Shown here in pieces: positions 1 to 9,142 of a stretch of DNA of 64,000 nt. Origin of the DNA: a bacterium (lineage in GTDB: Bacteria > Planctomycetota > Planctomycetia > Isosphaerales > Isosphaeraceae). Made by a program: the position numbers and the translations under genes. Numbering within the stretch: the first letter of the stretch is position 1; each line of letters starts with the position of its first letter. Under the pieces are notes generated by a model. That model was not told the DNA's origin, did not search any database, and saw only the letters and a program-made list of their open reading frames with translations. The stretch is taken from positions 62,001 to 126,000 of the forward strand of contig WGMM01000006.1 in assembly GCA_016125085.1 (NCBI GenBank), given 5' to 3'.

Positions 1-1
1 G

Positions 2-211
2 GGCCGGCCGTGGTACAAGCACGTGATTTATGCTCCCGGACTGACGACCGGCTATGCCGCCTGGCCGCTGCCGGGGCTGCGACAGGCCGTGATCGGTTCG
101 GACAAGTCGATGGCGAAGGAGCAGACTGCGATTCTGGTCGAGCGCTTACGAGCCGCGATTGGGGCGCTGCGGAAGGTGCGCGAAGCCGCGATGGTCGTGA
201 GGGGCGGGTGA
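2..211 (+). CDS. M28-family metallopeptidase, C-terminal end (partial)
   Basis: The frame is open from the first bases of the window, so only the last ~69 residues are present and the start lies upstream. The tail begins PWYKHVIYAPGLTTGYAAWP and continues with PGLRQAV. It resembles the transferrin-receptor-like dimerisation domain that ends glutamate carboxypeptidase II and related zinc M28 peptidases, where a similar HxIYAP...YxxxxxPG stretch occurs. The catalytic zinc domain is outside the window, so peptidase activity is inferred from family only. A helical tail rich in Ala, Arg and Glu ends the protein. Confidence 0.7.
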   Translation, partial: GRPWYKHVIYAPGLTTGYAAWPLPGLRQAVIGSDKSMAKEQTAILVERLRAAIGALRKVREAAMVVRGG

Positions 212-517
212 GCCCCGTCGCTCGCTTCGGATGCGCAATCGACGATTCTTGCAAGTATCGCTTGCCCATCGCGCCGGAAATCGGTGGGCCCTGAATTTGC
301 CGTTCTCACAGGTATCGCGGTTTCACCGAACGGGAGTTCGGTGGCCCCGGGGGCTGATCCGGATATTTCGCGAATTCCGCTCAAGTTCCGGAGTGTCAGG
401 ATCCGATCATAAAAAGTTGCCTTGCGGGATTCGGACATTCTGATAATTTGACCGGCCATACGACCCGTGCAGGATGCGGGCAGGCGTTTCGTTCGAATCG
501 GTGGCAAGGAGGCTTCC
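212..517. other. intergenic region upstream of the HEAT lipoprotein
   Basis: No gene is supported in these ~300 bases. A possible sigma-70-like promoter (TTGCCT at 417-422, GATAAT at 442-447, spacer 19, slightly long) would fire towards the gene starting at 518. Its Shine-Dalgarno motif AAGGAGG sits just before that start. Confidence 0.4.
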
Positions 518-1807
518 ATGAGTCTTTCCGAAATCGTTCGCAGGCAATGGCAACCGTTGGGCGAATCTTCCCTGAGGAAACTCGTCGGCGGCACATTCGG
601 ACTGACTCTTCTGATCTCCGGCTGCGGCGGTTCGGGGGATGATTCCGCCCCCGTGAAGACAGCGGCGACCCCTCGGCCTGTGGCCCAACCGGCACCGAAA
701 CCGGGCCAGGCGACCGATTCGGCATCGCTGGACGGCCTTGCCGCATCGATTCAGGCGGGTGACGCCCAGGCCTTGGCGGCGGCATTCAAGCGCAGCATGG
801 CCATGCCGAACTTGCCGGAAGTGAATCCGCCGGCTCCGACGACCTCCGAAATCGGTTCGTGGAAGCGGGTGATCACTGCCTGTGGCGAGCACATGGACAA
901 ATTCGAGCCCGATGCCCGCAAGGTGATGATGCGCATGGCCGGGCAGATGCTTGTGATGGTGGCCCGGGACGGAGTTCCCGTGAACTGGTCCGACCTGCTC
1001 GACCCGGTTCGTGCCGTTCTGGCCAAAGGCTCTGCCGATGCCGATTGCGAAGTTCGGGCAGCCGCGATCGATCAGGTCTCGATCGTCTGGGACTGGGTGC
1101 CCGGGCGCGACATTTTCACGGTCGAGCGCAACACTCTCGCCGCCTGGAAGGGCGGCATGCTTCAGCTGGTCCAGCCCCACCTGAAAGACGCCGAGATCCC
1201 GTCGCGGCTTGCGGCCATGCGTTGCCTGGCGTCGTTGCCGATCGATACGGCCGCGGCCCCTGCGCTTGAGCTGCTGAAGGACAAGGAATCGTTCGTCCGC
1301 GTGGAGACGATCCGCCACTTCGCCGGCAGAAACGGGCTGATCAGTGAGGAGCAGCTGCTTTCCATGACGACCGACGAAGACTCGCTGGTCGCCCAGGCGG
1401 CGGTGATGGCACTCAGCTCGCGTGGCATCAGCGAAGACCAGATCGCCCTGGGGCGTTCGATCCTCAGCAAGAATCCTCAGGAACGGATTTCGGTCATCGC
1501 CAGGCTGGACGAGTCGATGGACATCGATCCGGGTATCTGGCTGGCACGGCTGGTCGAAGATCCTGACGCTTCGGTTCGCCTGAAGGCGCTCGAAGCGATC
1601 GCGAACCGGAAGGTCAGCCGCGAGCTGATTCGCCGCATTCAGGTGATTTCCGAAAAGGACGCTTCGGACGCAGTACGTAAATCGGCTGAAAAAGTGCTTC
1701 GTTCGCAGACCACGGCTTCCGTCAGCAGCAACCTGCCGCCTCTGCCGCCGGCCTTCGACAAGGGCAGGGCAGGCGACGACCGCCCGGCGACCCTCCGGGC
1801 GAATTGA
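518..1807 (+). CDS. HEAT-repeat lipoprotein
   Basis: A 429-residue protein of unknown specific role. The start at 518 is chosen because AAGGAGG lies about 6 bases upstream and the resulting N-terminus has a hydrophobic segment ending in the lipobox LISGC (Cys36), so it should be a secreted lipoprotein. A Pro/Ala linker follows. The rest is alpha-helical with Ala/Leu-rich repeats (for example AAMRCLASL, RVETIRHFAGR, VRLKALEAIANRK) typical of HEAT or PBS-lyase repeats, which serve as protein-binding scaffolds. It stands alone between intergenic gaps and is followed by a strong terminator. The partner protein is unknown. Confidence 0.75.
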   Translation: MSLSEIVRRQWQPLGESSLRKLVGGTFGLTLLISGCGGSGDDSAPVKTAATPRPVAQPAPKPGQATDSASLDGLAASIQAGDAQALAAAFKRSMAMPNLPEVNPPAPTTSEIGSWKRVITACGEHMDKFEPDARKVMMRMAGQMLVMVARDGVPVNWSDLLDPVRAVLAKGSADADCEVRAAAIDQVSIVWDWVPGRDIFTVERNTLAAWKGGMLQLVQPHLKDAEIPSRLAAMRCLASLPIDTAAAPALELLKDKESFVRVETIRHFAGRNGLISEEQLLSMTTDEDSLVAQAAVMALSSRGISEDQIALGRSILSKNPQERISVIARLDESMDIDPGIWLARLVEDPDASVRLKALEAIANRKVSRELIRRIQVISEKDASDAVRKSAEKVLRSQTTASVSSNLPPLPPAFDKGRAGDDRPATLRAN

Positions 1808-1836
1808 AGCCTTATTGCGACCTGGCCAATCGAACG

Positions 1837-1867
1837 AAAAGACCGGAACGATGTTCCGGTCTTTTTT
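1837..1867 (+). terminator. Rho-independent terminator after the HEAT lipoprotein gene
   Basis: A perfect 13-bp stem (AAAAGACCGGAAC at 1837-1849 and GTTCCGGTCTTTT at 1853-1865) with a 3-base loop is followed by a T run. It lies 30 bases after the stop codon at 1807. Because the stem is flanked by A's and T's it could work in both directions. Confidence 0.88.
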
Positions 1868-2029
1868 CGTTTCGGATTTCGGGCGAATGCACGCATGCTG
1901 AGCCCGACCGGCACGGATTGAGACATCGCGTACTTTTCCTGATCGTATCGAAATTGTTACATTCCAAGCCTTCATGATCTGCGCGACATGTGCAGACAGC
2001 TTTTCCGTTCATTCCGAACCGGTGAGCGA

Positions 2030-2803
2030 ATGATCGAAGTCATCGGCTTGAGCAAAGTGTTCGAAGATTACAAACGCGGCCCCGTTTATGCGGTTCGCGA
2101 TGTTTCGTTCGAATGCCGGCCCGGAGAGATTTTCGGACTTCTCGGCCCCAACGGCGCCGGCAAGACGACGACTCTGCGGATTTTGTCGACCGTTCTGAGC
2201 CCCAGCTCCGGGACGGCCCGGATCGCAGGCCATGACGTCCGGCGCGACCCGCAGAAAGTCCGGGAAAACATCGGCTTCATGTCGAACGCCACGGCGATCT
2301 ATGACCGGCTGACGGCCTGGGAGACGGTCGAATTCTTCGGGCAGTTGAACGGACTAGACAAGTTAACGCTCAAGAATCGCATGGAAGACGTCTTCGAATG
2401 GCTCCAGATGAACGACTTCCGTGACATTCTCGGGGGCAAGCTTTCGACAGGCATGAAGCAGAAGGTGTCGATCGCGCGGACGATCGTCCATGACCCGCCG
2501 GTGCTGATCTTCGACGAACCGACGAGCGGGCTCGACGTGCTGGTGGCCCGCGTGCTGCTGCAGAAAATTCTCGAGCTGAAATCCCAGGGCAAGACGATCA
2601 TCCTGTCGACCCACTCGATGCATGAAGTGTCGCGGCTGTGCCAGAAAGTGGCGATCATCCATCGTGGCCAGCTCCAGGCACTTGGCACGATCGAAGGCCT
2701 GCTCGCGGAACATGAGCTGAAGGATCTCGAAGACCTGTTCTTCCACCTGGTCGATCGTGCCGAAACGGCCGCGGCCGCAGCGAGCGAAAGGGCCGGTGAC
2801 TGA
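2030..2803 (+). CDS. natA: ABC transporter ATP-binding protein, NatA type
   Basis: A 257-residue nucleotide-binding subunit. Walker [10 protein letters not shown] (39-47), the signature LSTGMKQ (138-144, Thr in place of the usual second Ser-Gly position), Walker B VLIFDEP (158-164) and the switch His195 in STHSM are all visible. The architecture is that of NatA-type exporters (sodium or other small-molecule extrusion). An upstream in-frame ATG at 1988 exists, but homology begins at [11 protein letters not shown], so 2030 is preferred. The stop overlaps the next start by one base (TGATG), so it is translationally coupled to its membrane partner. Confidence 0.85.
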   Translation: MIEVIGLSKVFEDYKRGPVYAVRDVSFECRPGEIFGLLGPNGAGKTTTLRILSTVLSPSSGTARIAGHDVRRDPQKVRENIGFMSNATAIYDRLTAWETVEFFGQLNGLDKLTLKNRMEDVFEWLQMNDFRDILGGKLSTGMKQKVSIARTIVHDPPVLIFDEPTSGLDVLVARVLLQKILELKSQGKTIILSTHSMHEVSRLCQKVAIIHRGQLQALGTIEGLLAEHELKDLEDLFFHLVDRAETAAAAASERAGD

Positions 2804-4983
2804 TGCTCGGCAAGAACCGTCCCAAAGTCATCGGCGCCATTTTCCGCCGGGAAATGCTCGACATCCTGCGCGACCGGCGCACGATCTTCATGATGATCAT
2901 TTTTCCGATGATGCTCTATCCGCTCATCGGTGTCGTCATCAGCCAGCTGCTGATTTCGTATCAGGAAAGCGCACGCCGGGTGGTGGTCGTCAACGCCGGA
3001 GCATTACCCGAACAGCCGCCGCTGCTGAACGCCGACAAGACACGCTTCGCCGCGGAACTCTTCACCGAGCCGGACGACGTTTCGAAGCTGGAAGTGCTGG
3101 CTGCCGACACGAAATCGCCCTGGGGCGATGAAGCCCGCCGGGCCGACCTGATGCGCGAAGGCCTGGCGGACGTGATCGTAATCGTACCCGACGGCCTTGC
3201 CGGCAAGATCGCCGAAGGGCAGGCGGCCGATCTGGAAATCGTCTACAACTCGGCCGACGACCGGGGCAAGCTGGCCTACGGACGGGTGAGCGACATCGTC
3301 GCACGCTGGCGGGAAAAGGTCCTGATCGGCCGGCTCAAAAAGGACGACAAGCCGAGCGACTACGCGACGCCGGTGAAAGAGAAAGTGCGCGACGTCGCCA
3401 CGGCTCGTGAATCGAACTCGCAGCTCTGGTCGCGCATGCTGCCGTTTCTGCTGATTCTGATGAGCCTGACTGGCGCCTTTTATCCGGCGATCGACCTGTG
3501 CGCCGGCGAAAAGGAGCGGGGCACGATGGAGACGCTCCTGATCAGTCCCGCCAGGCGCACGGAGATCGTTCTGGGCAAGTTCCTGACGATCCTCACCAGC
3601 AGCCTGGTGACAGCCGGCATGAATCTCGTCAGCCTCGGCATTACGAGCAGTCAGTTCCTCGGCCAGATTTCGGAGCCGACGAAAACGGGCGCCCCTTCGC
3701 CGCTTCAGGGCTTCGCTCTGCCGACCCCCGGCACAATCTTCCTTGCGTTTCTGGTGCTCATTCCGATCGCGGCCTTCCTGAGCGCGGTCTGCCTGGCGCT
3801 CGCCGTGATCGCCCGCAGCACCAAGGAAGGGCAATACTACCTCACGCCCGTGATCATGGCCGCATTCCCGCTGACGTATGCCACACTGGTCCCGGGTGTC
3901 GAGCTGACACCGTTCTACTCGCTGGTTCCCCTCACCGGCACGGCCCTGTTGCTGAAAGCCATGCTCGCCGGGCGGTTCGACCAGGCCCTGCCGTTCGTTC
4001 TGCCGGTCCTCATTCCGACGATCGCCTACGCGTGGATGGCCCTGCGATGGGCCGTCAACCAGTTCGAAAGCGAGTCGGTCCTGTTTCGTGAAGCCGAACG
4101 GTTCGACATCAAGAGCTGGCTGCTCTGGCAGATCCGCAACAAGACCGACCGGCCGACCGCCGACCAGGCCGCCGTGGCCTTCGTGGCGATGCTCCTTGCG
4201 AGCGCTTTGCTCGGGCCTGCGATCGCGGCCCGGATCTCGCCCGGCGGCAACTTGAACGGCTGGACATTGATCGCCACGCAGATCATCGTCATCGCGGCGC
4301 CTTCCGTGCTGCTGGCGGTGTTCCTTTCGAGGAGTCCGCACAAGGTCCTTCGGCTCAAGGCTCCGACGGATCGGCGGTTTCTCTGGCTCGGGCTGGCTTT
4401 GCCGGTCGCGATGAATCCACTGATTTCGGAACTTTACGCGGTCGTCGACCGCCTCTTCCCGATGTCCGACACGATGAAAAAGGTCTTCGAAGGGCTCACG
4501 AGCGATGACCCGCTCTGGCTCAGCCTTCTGGCCGTGGCGGTGGCACCCGGCATCTGTGAGGAACTCGCCTTCCGCGGCTGGATCTTCACGAGCCTCCGCA
4601 CAGGCAACCGCCCCTGGCCGACGATTCTCATCTCGGCCGTGCTCTTCGGCGTCATGCACGTGATGCTCAGCGCCTATCAGCAGTTCTTCCATTCCACGGT
4701 GCTCGGCGTGGTCCTGGGCCTGCTCGCTCTGAGAAGCGGCAGCCTGTGGCCTTGCGTCATCATGCACGTCGTGAATAACGGTATGGCCGTGACGTTCGGC
4801 TGGCTGGCCAAGAACGCGCCGGGAGCTGCCGGCCTGCTGTTTTCGGACGCGAAAGGCATGCGTTACCACCTGCCTTTCGTGATTGTGGCGATCCCGGCGG
4901 CGATCTTCCTGGTGCGGTTTTTGTACCGGCTGCCGGCCGATGCGGAAGCCTTCGACGATCCCGTCGCGGATATCGATTCATGA
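2803..4983 (+). CDS. NatB-type ABC permease fused to a CPBP (CAAX-like) membrane protease domain
   Basis: A 726-residue polytopic membrane protein. The N-terminal half has one TM segment, a large extracytoplasmic domain (about 60-210) and a helix cluster with KERGTMETLLISP, the hallmark of ABC-2 permeases such as NatB. The C-terminal ~250 residues form a second helical bundle with all three CPBP motifs: EELAFRG (Glu586, Glu587, Arg591), FGVMH (His619) and HVVNNG (His655, Asn659). CPBP proteins are intramembrane glutamic proteases or related. It overlaps natA by one base and the next gene by four, so transporter and protease travel as one unit. The substrate is unknown. Confidence 0.85.
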   Translation: MLGKNRPKVIGAIFRREMLDILRDRRTIFMMIIFPMMLYPLIGVVISQLLISYQESARRVVVVNAGALPEQPPLLNADKTRFAAELFTEPDDVSKLEVLAADTKSPWGDEARRADLMREGLADVIVIVPDGLAGKIAEGQAADLEIVYNSADDRGKLAYGRVSDIVARWREKVLIGRLKKDDKPSDYATPVKEKVRDVATARESNSQLWSRMLPFLLILMSLTGAFYPAIDLCAGEKERGTMETLLISPARRTEIVLGKFLTILTSSLVTAGMNLVSLGITSSQFLGQISEPTKTGAPSPLQGFALPTPGTIFLAFLVLIPIAAFLSAVCLALAVIARSTKEGQYYLTPVIMAAFPLTYATLVPGVELTPFYSLVPLTGTALLLKAMLAGRFDQALPFVLPVLIPTIAYAWMALRWAVNQFESESVLFREAERFDIKSWLLWQIRNKTDRPTADQAAVAFVAMLLASALLGPAIAARISPGGNLNGWTLIATQIIVIAAPSVLLAVFLSRSPHKVLRLKAPTDRRFLWLGLALPVAMNPLISELYAVVDRLFPMSDTMKKVFEGLTSDDPLWLSLLAVAVAPGICEELAFRGWIFTSLRTGNRPWPTILISAVLFGVMHVMLSAYQQFFHSTVLGVVLGLLALRSGSLWPCVIMHVVNNGMAVTFGWLAKNAPGAAGLLFSDAKGMRYHLPFVIVAIPAAIFLVRFLYRLPADAEAFDDPVADIDS

Positions 4984-6290
4984 GCGGCATCTCTGGCCCT
5001 GTGAAGACCCTGGCCGCCCGCTGGATTTTCCCTGTCGAAGATGAGCCGATCGAAAACGGCTGCATCGACCTGAGCGGCGATACGATCGTGGGCATCGGCC
5101 CCCGTGCGAACCGGGCCGTCGATCTGGACTTCGGCAACGCGGCGATCCTTCCCGGGCTCGTGAATGCCCACTGCCACCTGGAACTCGAACCGCTCGACGA
5201 CCGCCCACGCTGGCAGCCGGCCGACCCGCCGGAATTCGAAGTCGACTGGCTGCGCAAGGTCGTCAAACAGCGCTGGCTGACCGACCCGGAAAGCTATGCC
5301 GACACCGCCGCCCGGAACGCGCGTGATCTCGTCCGCGCCGGCACGACGCTTGTGGCTGACATCACGACCGCCGGCGCGAGCGGCCCGGCACTGGTCGAAA
5401 CGCCGATCCGGAGCGTCATCTTCGCCGAAGTGATCGGCCTGAAGCGGTTGCGGGCCATGGCGACGAACGAAGCCGCCTGGGCCTGGATCAATGCCGTCGA
5501 GCCAGCGCTCAAACGAGCGGAGGCATCGGAAAAGGCGTATCGTCAGAGGATCGGTCTTTCGCCTCATGCCCCGTATTCCACGGCGGGCTGGATCTATCAT
5601 CAGGCGGCGACTTCCGGCCTGCCGCTGACCACCCATCTGGCCGAAATGCCGGAAGAGGCTCAACTTCTGGCAACCGGCATGGGGCCGCTGCGGGATTTTC
5701 TCGAAGAGATCGGCGCTTGGCCTGAGGACGACGAATTTCGCCCGATCGGCCCGAATCCGATCGACTACGTGCGGCACAAAGACCTGCGGAAATCGGACTG
5801 GCTGATCGCACATGGCAATTACTTCGAAGAGAGCGATCTCTGGAAGCTCGCCCCCGCTTCGCTGAAGCCGGGCCAGCGCATCGCCGTGGCCTGGTGCCCG
5901 CGCACGGCCTACCGGTTCGGCCACCGGTCGCATCCTTACCGTCAGCTTCTCGAAAGGGGCGCGATCGTTTGCCTGGGCACCGACAGCCTGGCATCGAGCC
6001 CGACCTTGTCGATTCTCGACGAAATGCGGTTCGTGCGCAGGGTCGATCCGAACCTGCCCGGGTCGGTGATTCTGGCCATGGCGACGCTTTTCGGGGCCTG
6101 GGCTCTGCGGGCCGATGACTTTTGCGGCAGTCTGAAAGCCGGCAAAAGGGGCGATCTGTGCGTGATCGCACTGCCGGATCAAGACCATCAGGGCACTCCG
6201 CACGAGTTGATTCTCGATTCGGACCTGCCAGTCGTTGCCACCTGGCTGGATGGCCAGGAAGTCGCGTGCTTCGGCGTACCGGGCGGTTGA
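4980..6290 (+). CDS. amidohydrolase (TRZ/ATZ-like metal-dependent hydrolase)
   Basis: A 436-residue cytosolic hydrolase with the split N- and C-terminal beta-sandwich and a TIM barrel. Metal ligands are visible in NAHCHLE (His64, His66), THLAE, a later His region and GTDSLAS (Asp). This pattern matches the aminohydrolase subgroup containing guanine deaminase, SsnA, atrazine chlorohydrolase and aminodeoxyfutalosine deaminase. The start overlaps the stop of the permease gene (ATGA), so it is the third cistron of the operon. The substrate cannot be read from sequence. Deaminases of the futalosine pathway are one option, but no other menaquinone gene is nearby. Confidence 0.8.
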   Translation: MSGISGPVKTLAARWIFPVEDEPIENGCIDLSGDTIVGIGPRANRAVDLDFGNAAILPGLVNAHCHLELEPLDDRPRWQPADPPEFEVDWLRKVVKQRWLTDPESYADTAARNARDLVRAGTTLVADITTAGASGPALVETPIRSVIFAEVIGLKRLRAMATNEAAWAWINAVEPALKRAEASEKAYRQRIGLSPHAPYSTAGWIYHQAATSGLPLTTHLAEMPEEAQLLATGMGPLRDFLEEIGAWPEDDEFRPIGPNPIDYVRHKDLRKSDWLIAHGNYFEESDLWKLAPASLKPGQRIAVAWCPRTAYRFGHRSHPYRQLLERGAIVCLGTDSLASSPTLSILDEMRFVRRVDPNLPGSVILAMATLFGAWALRADDFCGSLKAGKRGDLCVIALPDQDHQGTPHELILDSDLPVVATWLDGQEVACFGVPGG

Positions 6291-6370
6291 AATTCGGCTC
6301 GAAAGATTCGAAGCGTGAGAACTGGCGAATCCGATTCAGGATGAATCGGGCCTCAGCGACTTGCCGCGAA

Positions 6371-6398
6371 TTGCGCACCGGTGCGTTCGTGTTACGAT
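6371..6398 (+). promoter_or_regulatory. possible sigma-70-like promoter
   Basis: TTGCGC at 6371-6376 and TACGAT at 6393-6398 are separated by 16 bases. The position fits transcription of the membrane protein gene whose preferred start is 6445, and it is one reason to reject the in-frame ATG at 6397. Confidence 0.35.
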
Positions 6399-6444
6399 GA
6401 CGCAGCATTATCCGTACCCTGCGTCATTCCCGGGAGTACCCGAC

Positions 6445-7266
6445 ATGCCGGAAGGAAAACCACGGCCGCCTATCGCTTCGATCGCGGCGATTTATTTCGC
6501 GATCGCAATTTTTTGCGGCTCGATGATGCTCCCGGTCTTTTCGCTCACTTTCAGTCCGCTCTTCGGGATATTGATCGGCGTCTTCCTGTCGATGCCCTTT
6601 TTCGCGCTGGGCATGTGGCTCGCTCCGGTCGAAGACAAAACGGGGAACGCAGCCACGTCGTTTTGGCAAGAGGTTCCGGAAAAGGATGCCGTCCTCAAAG
6701 GCGTCTGGGCCGTCGTTTCGATTCTCGTTCTCGGCACGTTCGTCATTGTGCCATATGTCGTATTCGGGCTGATCTTCCTTCTTTTGCCCGGTGGGGACAC
6801 CTGGCCGACCGCCATCGGACGGAACGCATGCTTTCTCGCTGCGATCGTGACTTCGTTCCTGACCCGCACATTCGCCGAGCGAGCGGTTCCGAACTGGTTT
6901 CGCGGAAAAGTGTCGAACGAGTTCATCGAGAGGGAATTCGGTGAAAAACCAGGCGAGAAACCAGTCACGGTCTTTCGTACTGTGCTGAAGAACTTGCCGC
7001 TGCTCGTCTACTCTCTCATGGCGTTGGCTATCTCCTTCGGTGTTCTGGATCGCATCGGCCCGTTTCGTGAGGTACACGGTGTCGGCAAAGGAAAGTCTCT
7101 GATGCGTTTGGTGAACTGGTATCATGAATATCCGAACACGATCAGGTTATCGGCCCTGATCTTCGGTCTCAGCAATATCGGATTTTTGGTGAAGCGGGCG
7201 ATCGACAGCCAGAAGCCACGGGACGAATCGGGTCGGACACCCCGCGGCGAAGGCATGATGCGTTAA
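6445..7266 (+). CDS. integral membrane protein of unknown function
   Basis: A 273-residue protein with several hydrophobic segments: two close together at the N-terminus (IYFAIAIFCGSMMLPVF, then a Phe-rich one), one or two in the middle (VWAVVSILVLGTFVIVP and nearby) and one near residues 190-200. The start at 6445 has GGGAG about 8 bases upstream; in-frame ATGs at 6361 and 6397 are also open. No domain is recognised. It is separated by ~150 bases from the amidohydrolase and probably has its own promoter. Nothing in the sequence indicates a role. Confidence 0.65.
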   Translation: MPEGKPRPPIASIAAIYFAIAIFCGSMMLPVFSLTFSPLFGILIGVFLSMPFFALGMWLAPVEDKTGNAATSFWQEVPEKDAVLKGVWAVVSILVLGTFVIVPYVVFGLIFLLLPGGDTWPTAIGRNACFLAAIVTSFLTRTFAERAVPNWFRGKVSNEFIEREFGEKPGEKPVTVFRTVLKNLPLLVYSLMALAISFGVLDRIGPFREVHGVGKGKSLMRLVNWYHEYPNTIRLSALIFGLSNIGFLVKRAIDSQKPRDESGRTPRGEGMMR

Positions 7267-7568
7267 GCCGGGCGATCGAACTCGACGCAGGCGAGATTCC
7301 CATTTCCGTCGATTGCGCTACCGGAACGCCGCCGATGTTCGGCTGGGCTATGGACCGACCCGGAATCGGAGACTTAAAGACATATGATCAAGGAGGTTTC
7401 GACATTGCCGGTTTTTTCGGTTGAACGCCATTTCGGCTTCGTTCATGATATGCGCTGAAAGTCTTCCCGTAACGATACGTCATAAGTATGGGCCGCATCG
7501 ATTACCGTTGCGTGACGACTTCCGTTCGCATCGTTCCCGTTTCGTCTTGTCGCAATGTGAGCACAATC
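7267..7568. other. intergenic region before the secreted protease gene
   Basis: No gene is supported. An AAGGAGG motif at about 7390 is followed only by a very short TTG-initiated frame, which I do not call. An in-frame start at 7488 for the downstream protease is possible but would put 27 residues before its signal peptide. Confidence 0.4.
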
Positions 7569-9095
7569 ATGTCGAAAATGCGTCAGTTGCCGCTTTATTC
7601 CGCCTTCGCCCTGATACCGGCGCTTTTTTCGTTGCCGTCGGCGTACGGCGAAAACCTGGAGGACTGCGTCGTCAGGTTGACGAGCCAGGTCCGCTTTCCG
7701 AACCCGATTCGCCCATGGACACGTGCCAACGCGATCGAAGGCTCAGGAACCGGTGTCCATATCGGTGGCGGGCGGATCCTCACGAACGCACACCTGGTGC
7801 TTTATGCCACTGAGGTGGACGTCCTCAGCCGGGGCGGCCGGGAAAGGACCGAAACCACGGTTCAATTCGTGGATCCGGAGTCGGATCTTGCGATTCTCGT
7901 CGCAAAGGATTCGGACCTGCTGCAGAAGCTGCCCGTGATGCCGATCGCGGGCGAGGATCCGAAAACGCAGGAGAACGTGACCGTTTATGGCTTTCCGGTC
8001 GGGGGCGACCAACTTTCAGTGACTCAGGGCGTGATTTCGAGGATCGAGATCGCGAATCTCGGAATCGGCAATTTCGGCAAGGTGCTGCAGGTCTCCGCGG
8101 CGATCAATCCGGGCAACAGCGGCGGGCCGGGCGTAGTCAACGGCAAGATGGTCGGCCTGGTATTCAGCCGTTTGGAAGAAGCGGAAAATACAGGATTTCT
8201 GATTTCGAGCGATGAAGTCAAACAATTCCTCAAGGACATCGAAGACGGCAAAGTCGAAGGCAAACAGGGCATGGAAACGCGGCTGAACCTGAAAAGCCTG
8301 GAAAACGAGACCATGCGCAAGATGCTCGACGTGCCGGCCGGGACGCACGGAATCGTACTCACCCCGGACGGCGGCAAGCCGCTGCGCGGGGGACTCAAGC
8401 CGTTCGACGTGATCACGCATGTCGGCGATTTCGAGATCGACGACCAGGGCGCGGGCCGGCTGGAATCCGGCCTTCGCGTGCCGGTCTTTTACCTGGCACA
8501 TCTCGTGGTGAAGGACGGCCAGATTCCCATGAAGGTGATCCGCGACGGCAAGGAGGTAAAACTCAGCTATCCGGCCGTCCGGTCACGCGACATGCTCGTC
8601 CAGCAGCTCCGCGGTGAGGAACTGCCCTATTTCGTGCATGGGCCGCTGATCTTCGCGCCGATGGTGCGCGATTCGATCGTCCTGTACACACGCGTCAATC
8701 CGGAGCTTCTGGCACGTAACACGCCCTGGATCACGCGAGCCGAAGAGACCAGGGCATTCCCGGACGAGGAACTCGTCGTCGTCACGGCCCCCCTGTTCAA
8801 ACATCGTTCCATGAAAGGTTACGACGAAGTTCTCGGACAGGTCGTAGCCCGGGTCAATGGTGTCCCGATCAAGAATTTCAGGCATCTGGTCGAAGTCCTG
8901 CGCGACGCGAAAGAACCGTTCCTGAAGGTCGAATTCGCGGAATCGCTCAGCCCCGTCCTGGTCTTCGACCAGAAACAGATCGAATCGATCACGGAATCGA
9001 TCCTCGAAGATAACGGTATCGCACCGGGGAAACGGGGATCGAAAGACGCCATGAAAATCTGGAACGAAAAGGATAACGCCAAAACCGGGGGATGA
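7569..9095 (+). CDS. secreted trypsin-like serine protease with PDZ-like C-terminus (DegP/HtrA-related)
   Basis: A 508-residue exported protease. The start at 7569 gives a clean Sec signal peptide (LPLYSAFALIPALFSLPSAYG). The chymotrypsin-fold triad is readable: His75 in LTNAHLV, Asp106 in ESDLAIL and Ser184 in NPGNSGGP. About 300 residues follow, with two regions resembling PDZ domains (GIVLTPDGGKPLRGGLKPFD and VLGQVVARVNGVPIKNFRHL), as in HtrA/Deg proteases that handle misfolded envelope proteins. The catalytic domain sits unusually close to the N-terminus. The gene is monocistronic and converges with the giant TPR/FG-GAP gene 48 bases downstream. Confidence 0.82.
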   Translation: MSKMRQLPLYSAFALIPALFSLPSAYGENLEDCVVRLTSQVRFPNPIRPWTRANAIEGSGTGVHIGGGRILTNAHLVLYATEVDVLSRGGRERTETTVQFVDPESDLAILVAKDSDLLQKLPVMPIAGEDPKTQENVTVYGFPVGGDQLSVTQGVISRIEIANLGIGNFGKVLQVSAAINPGNSGGPGVVNGKMVGLVFSRLEEAENTGFLISSDEVKQFLKDIEDGKVEGKQGMETRLNLKSLENETMRKMLDVPAGTHGIVLTPDGGKPLRGGLKPFDVITHVGDFEIDDQGAGRLESGLRVPVFYLAHLVVKDGQIPMKVIRDGKEVKLSYPAVRSRDMLVQQLRGEELPYFVHGPLIFAPMVRDSIVLYTRVNPELLARNTPWITRAEETRAFPDEELVVVTAPLFKHRSMKGYDEVLGQVVARVNGVPIKNFRHLVEVLRDAKEPFLKVEFAESLSPVLVFDQKQIESITESILEDNGIAPGKRGSKDAMKIWNEKDNAKTGG

Positions 9096-9142
9096 TCGCA
9101 TCCACCGGTTTCAGGCGTTCGATTTCTAATGGTTTCTCGCGC

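Noticed and set aside
407-1975. 522-codon minus-strand frame over the HEAT lipoprotein gene
   Set aside because: Arg/His-rich shadow translation without domains; it also runs through the terminator at 1837-1867.
4863-6203. 446-codon minus-strand frame over the amidohydrolase gene
   Set aside because: The plus strand has metal-binding motifs and operon overlaps; the antisense translation has no recognisable family.
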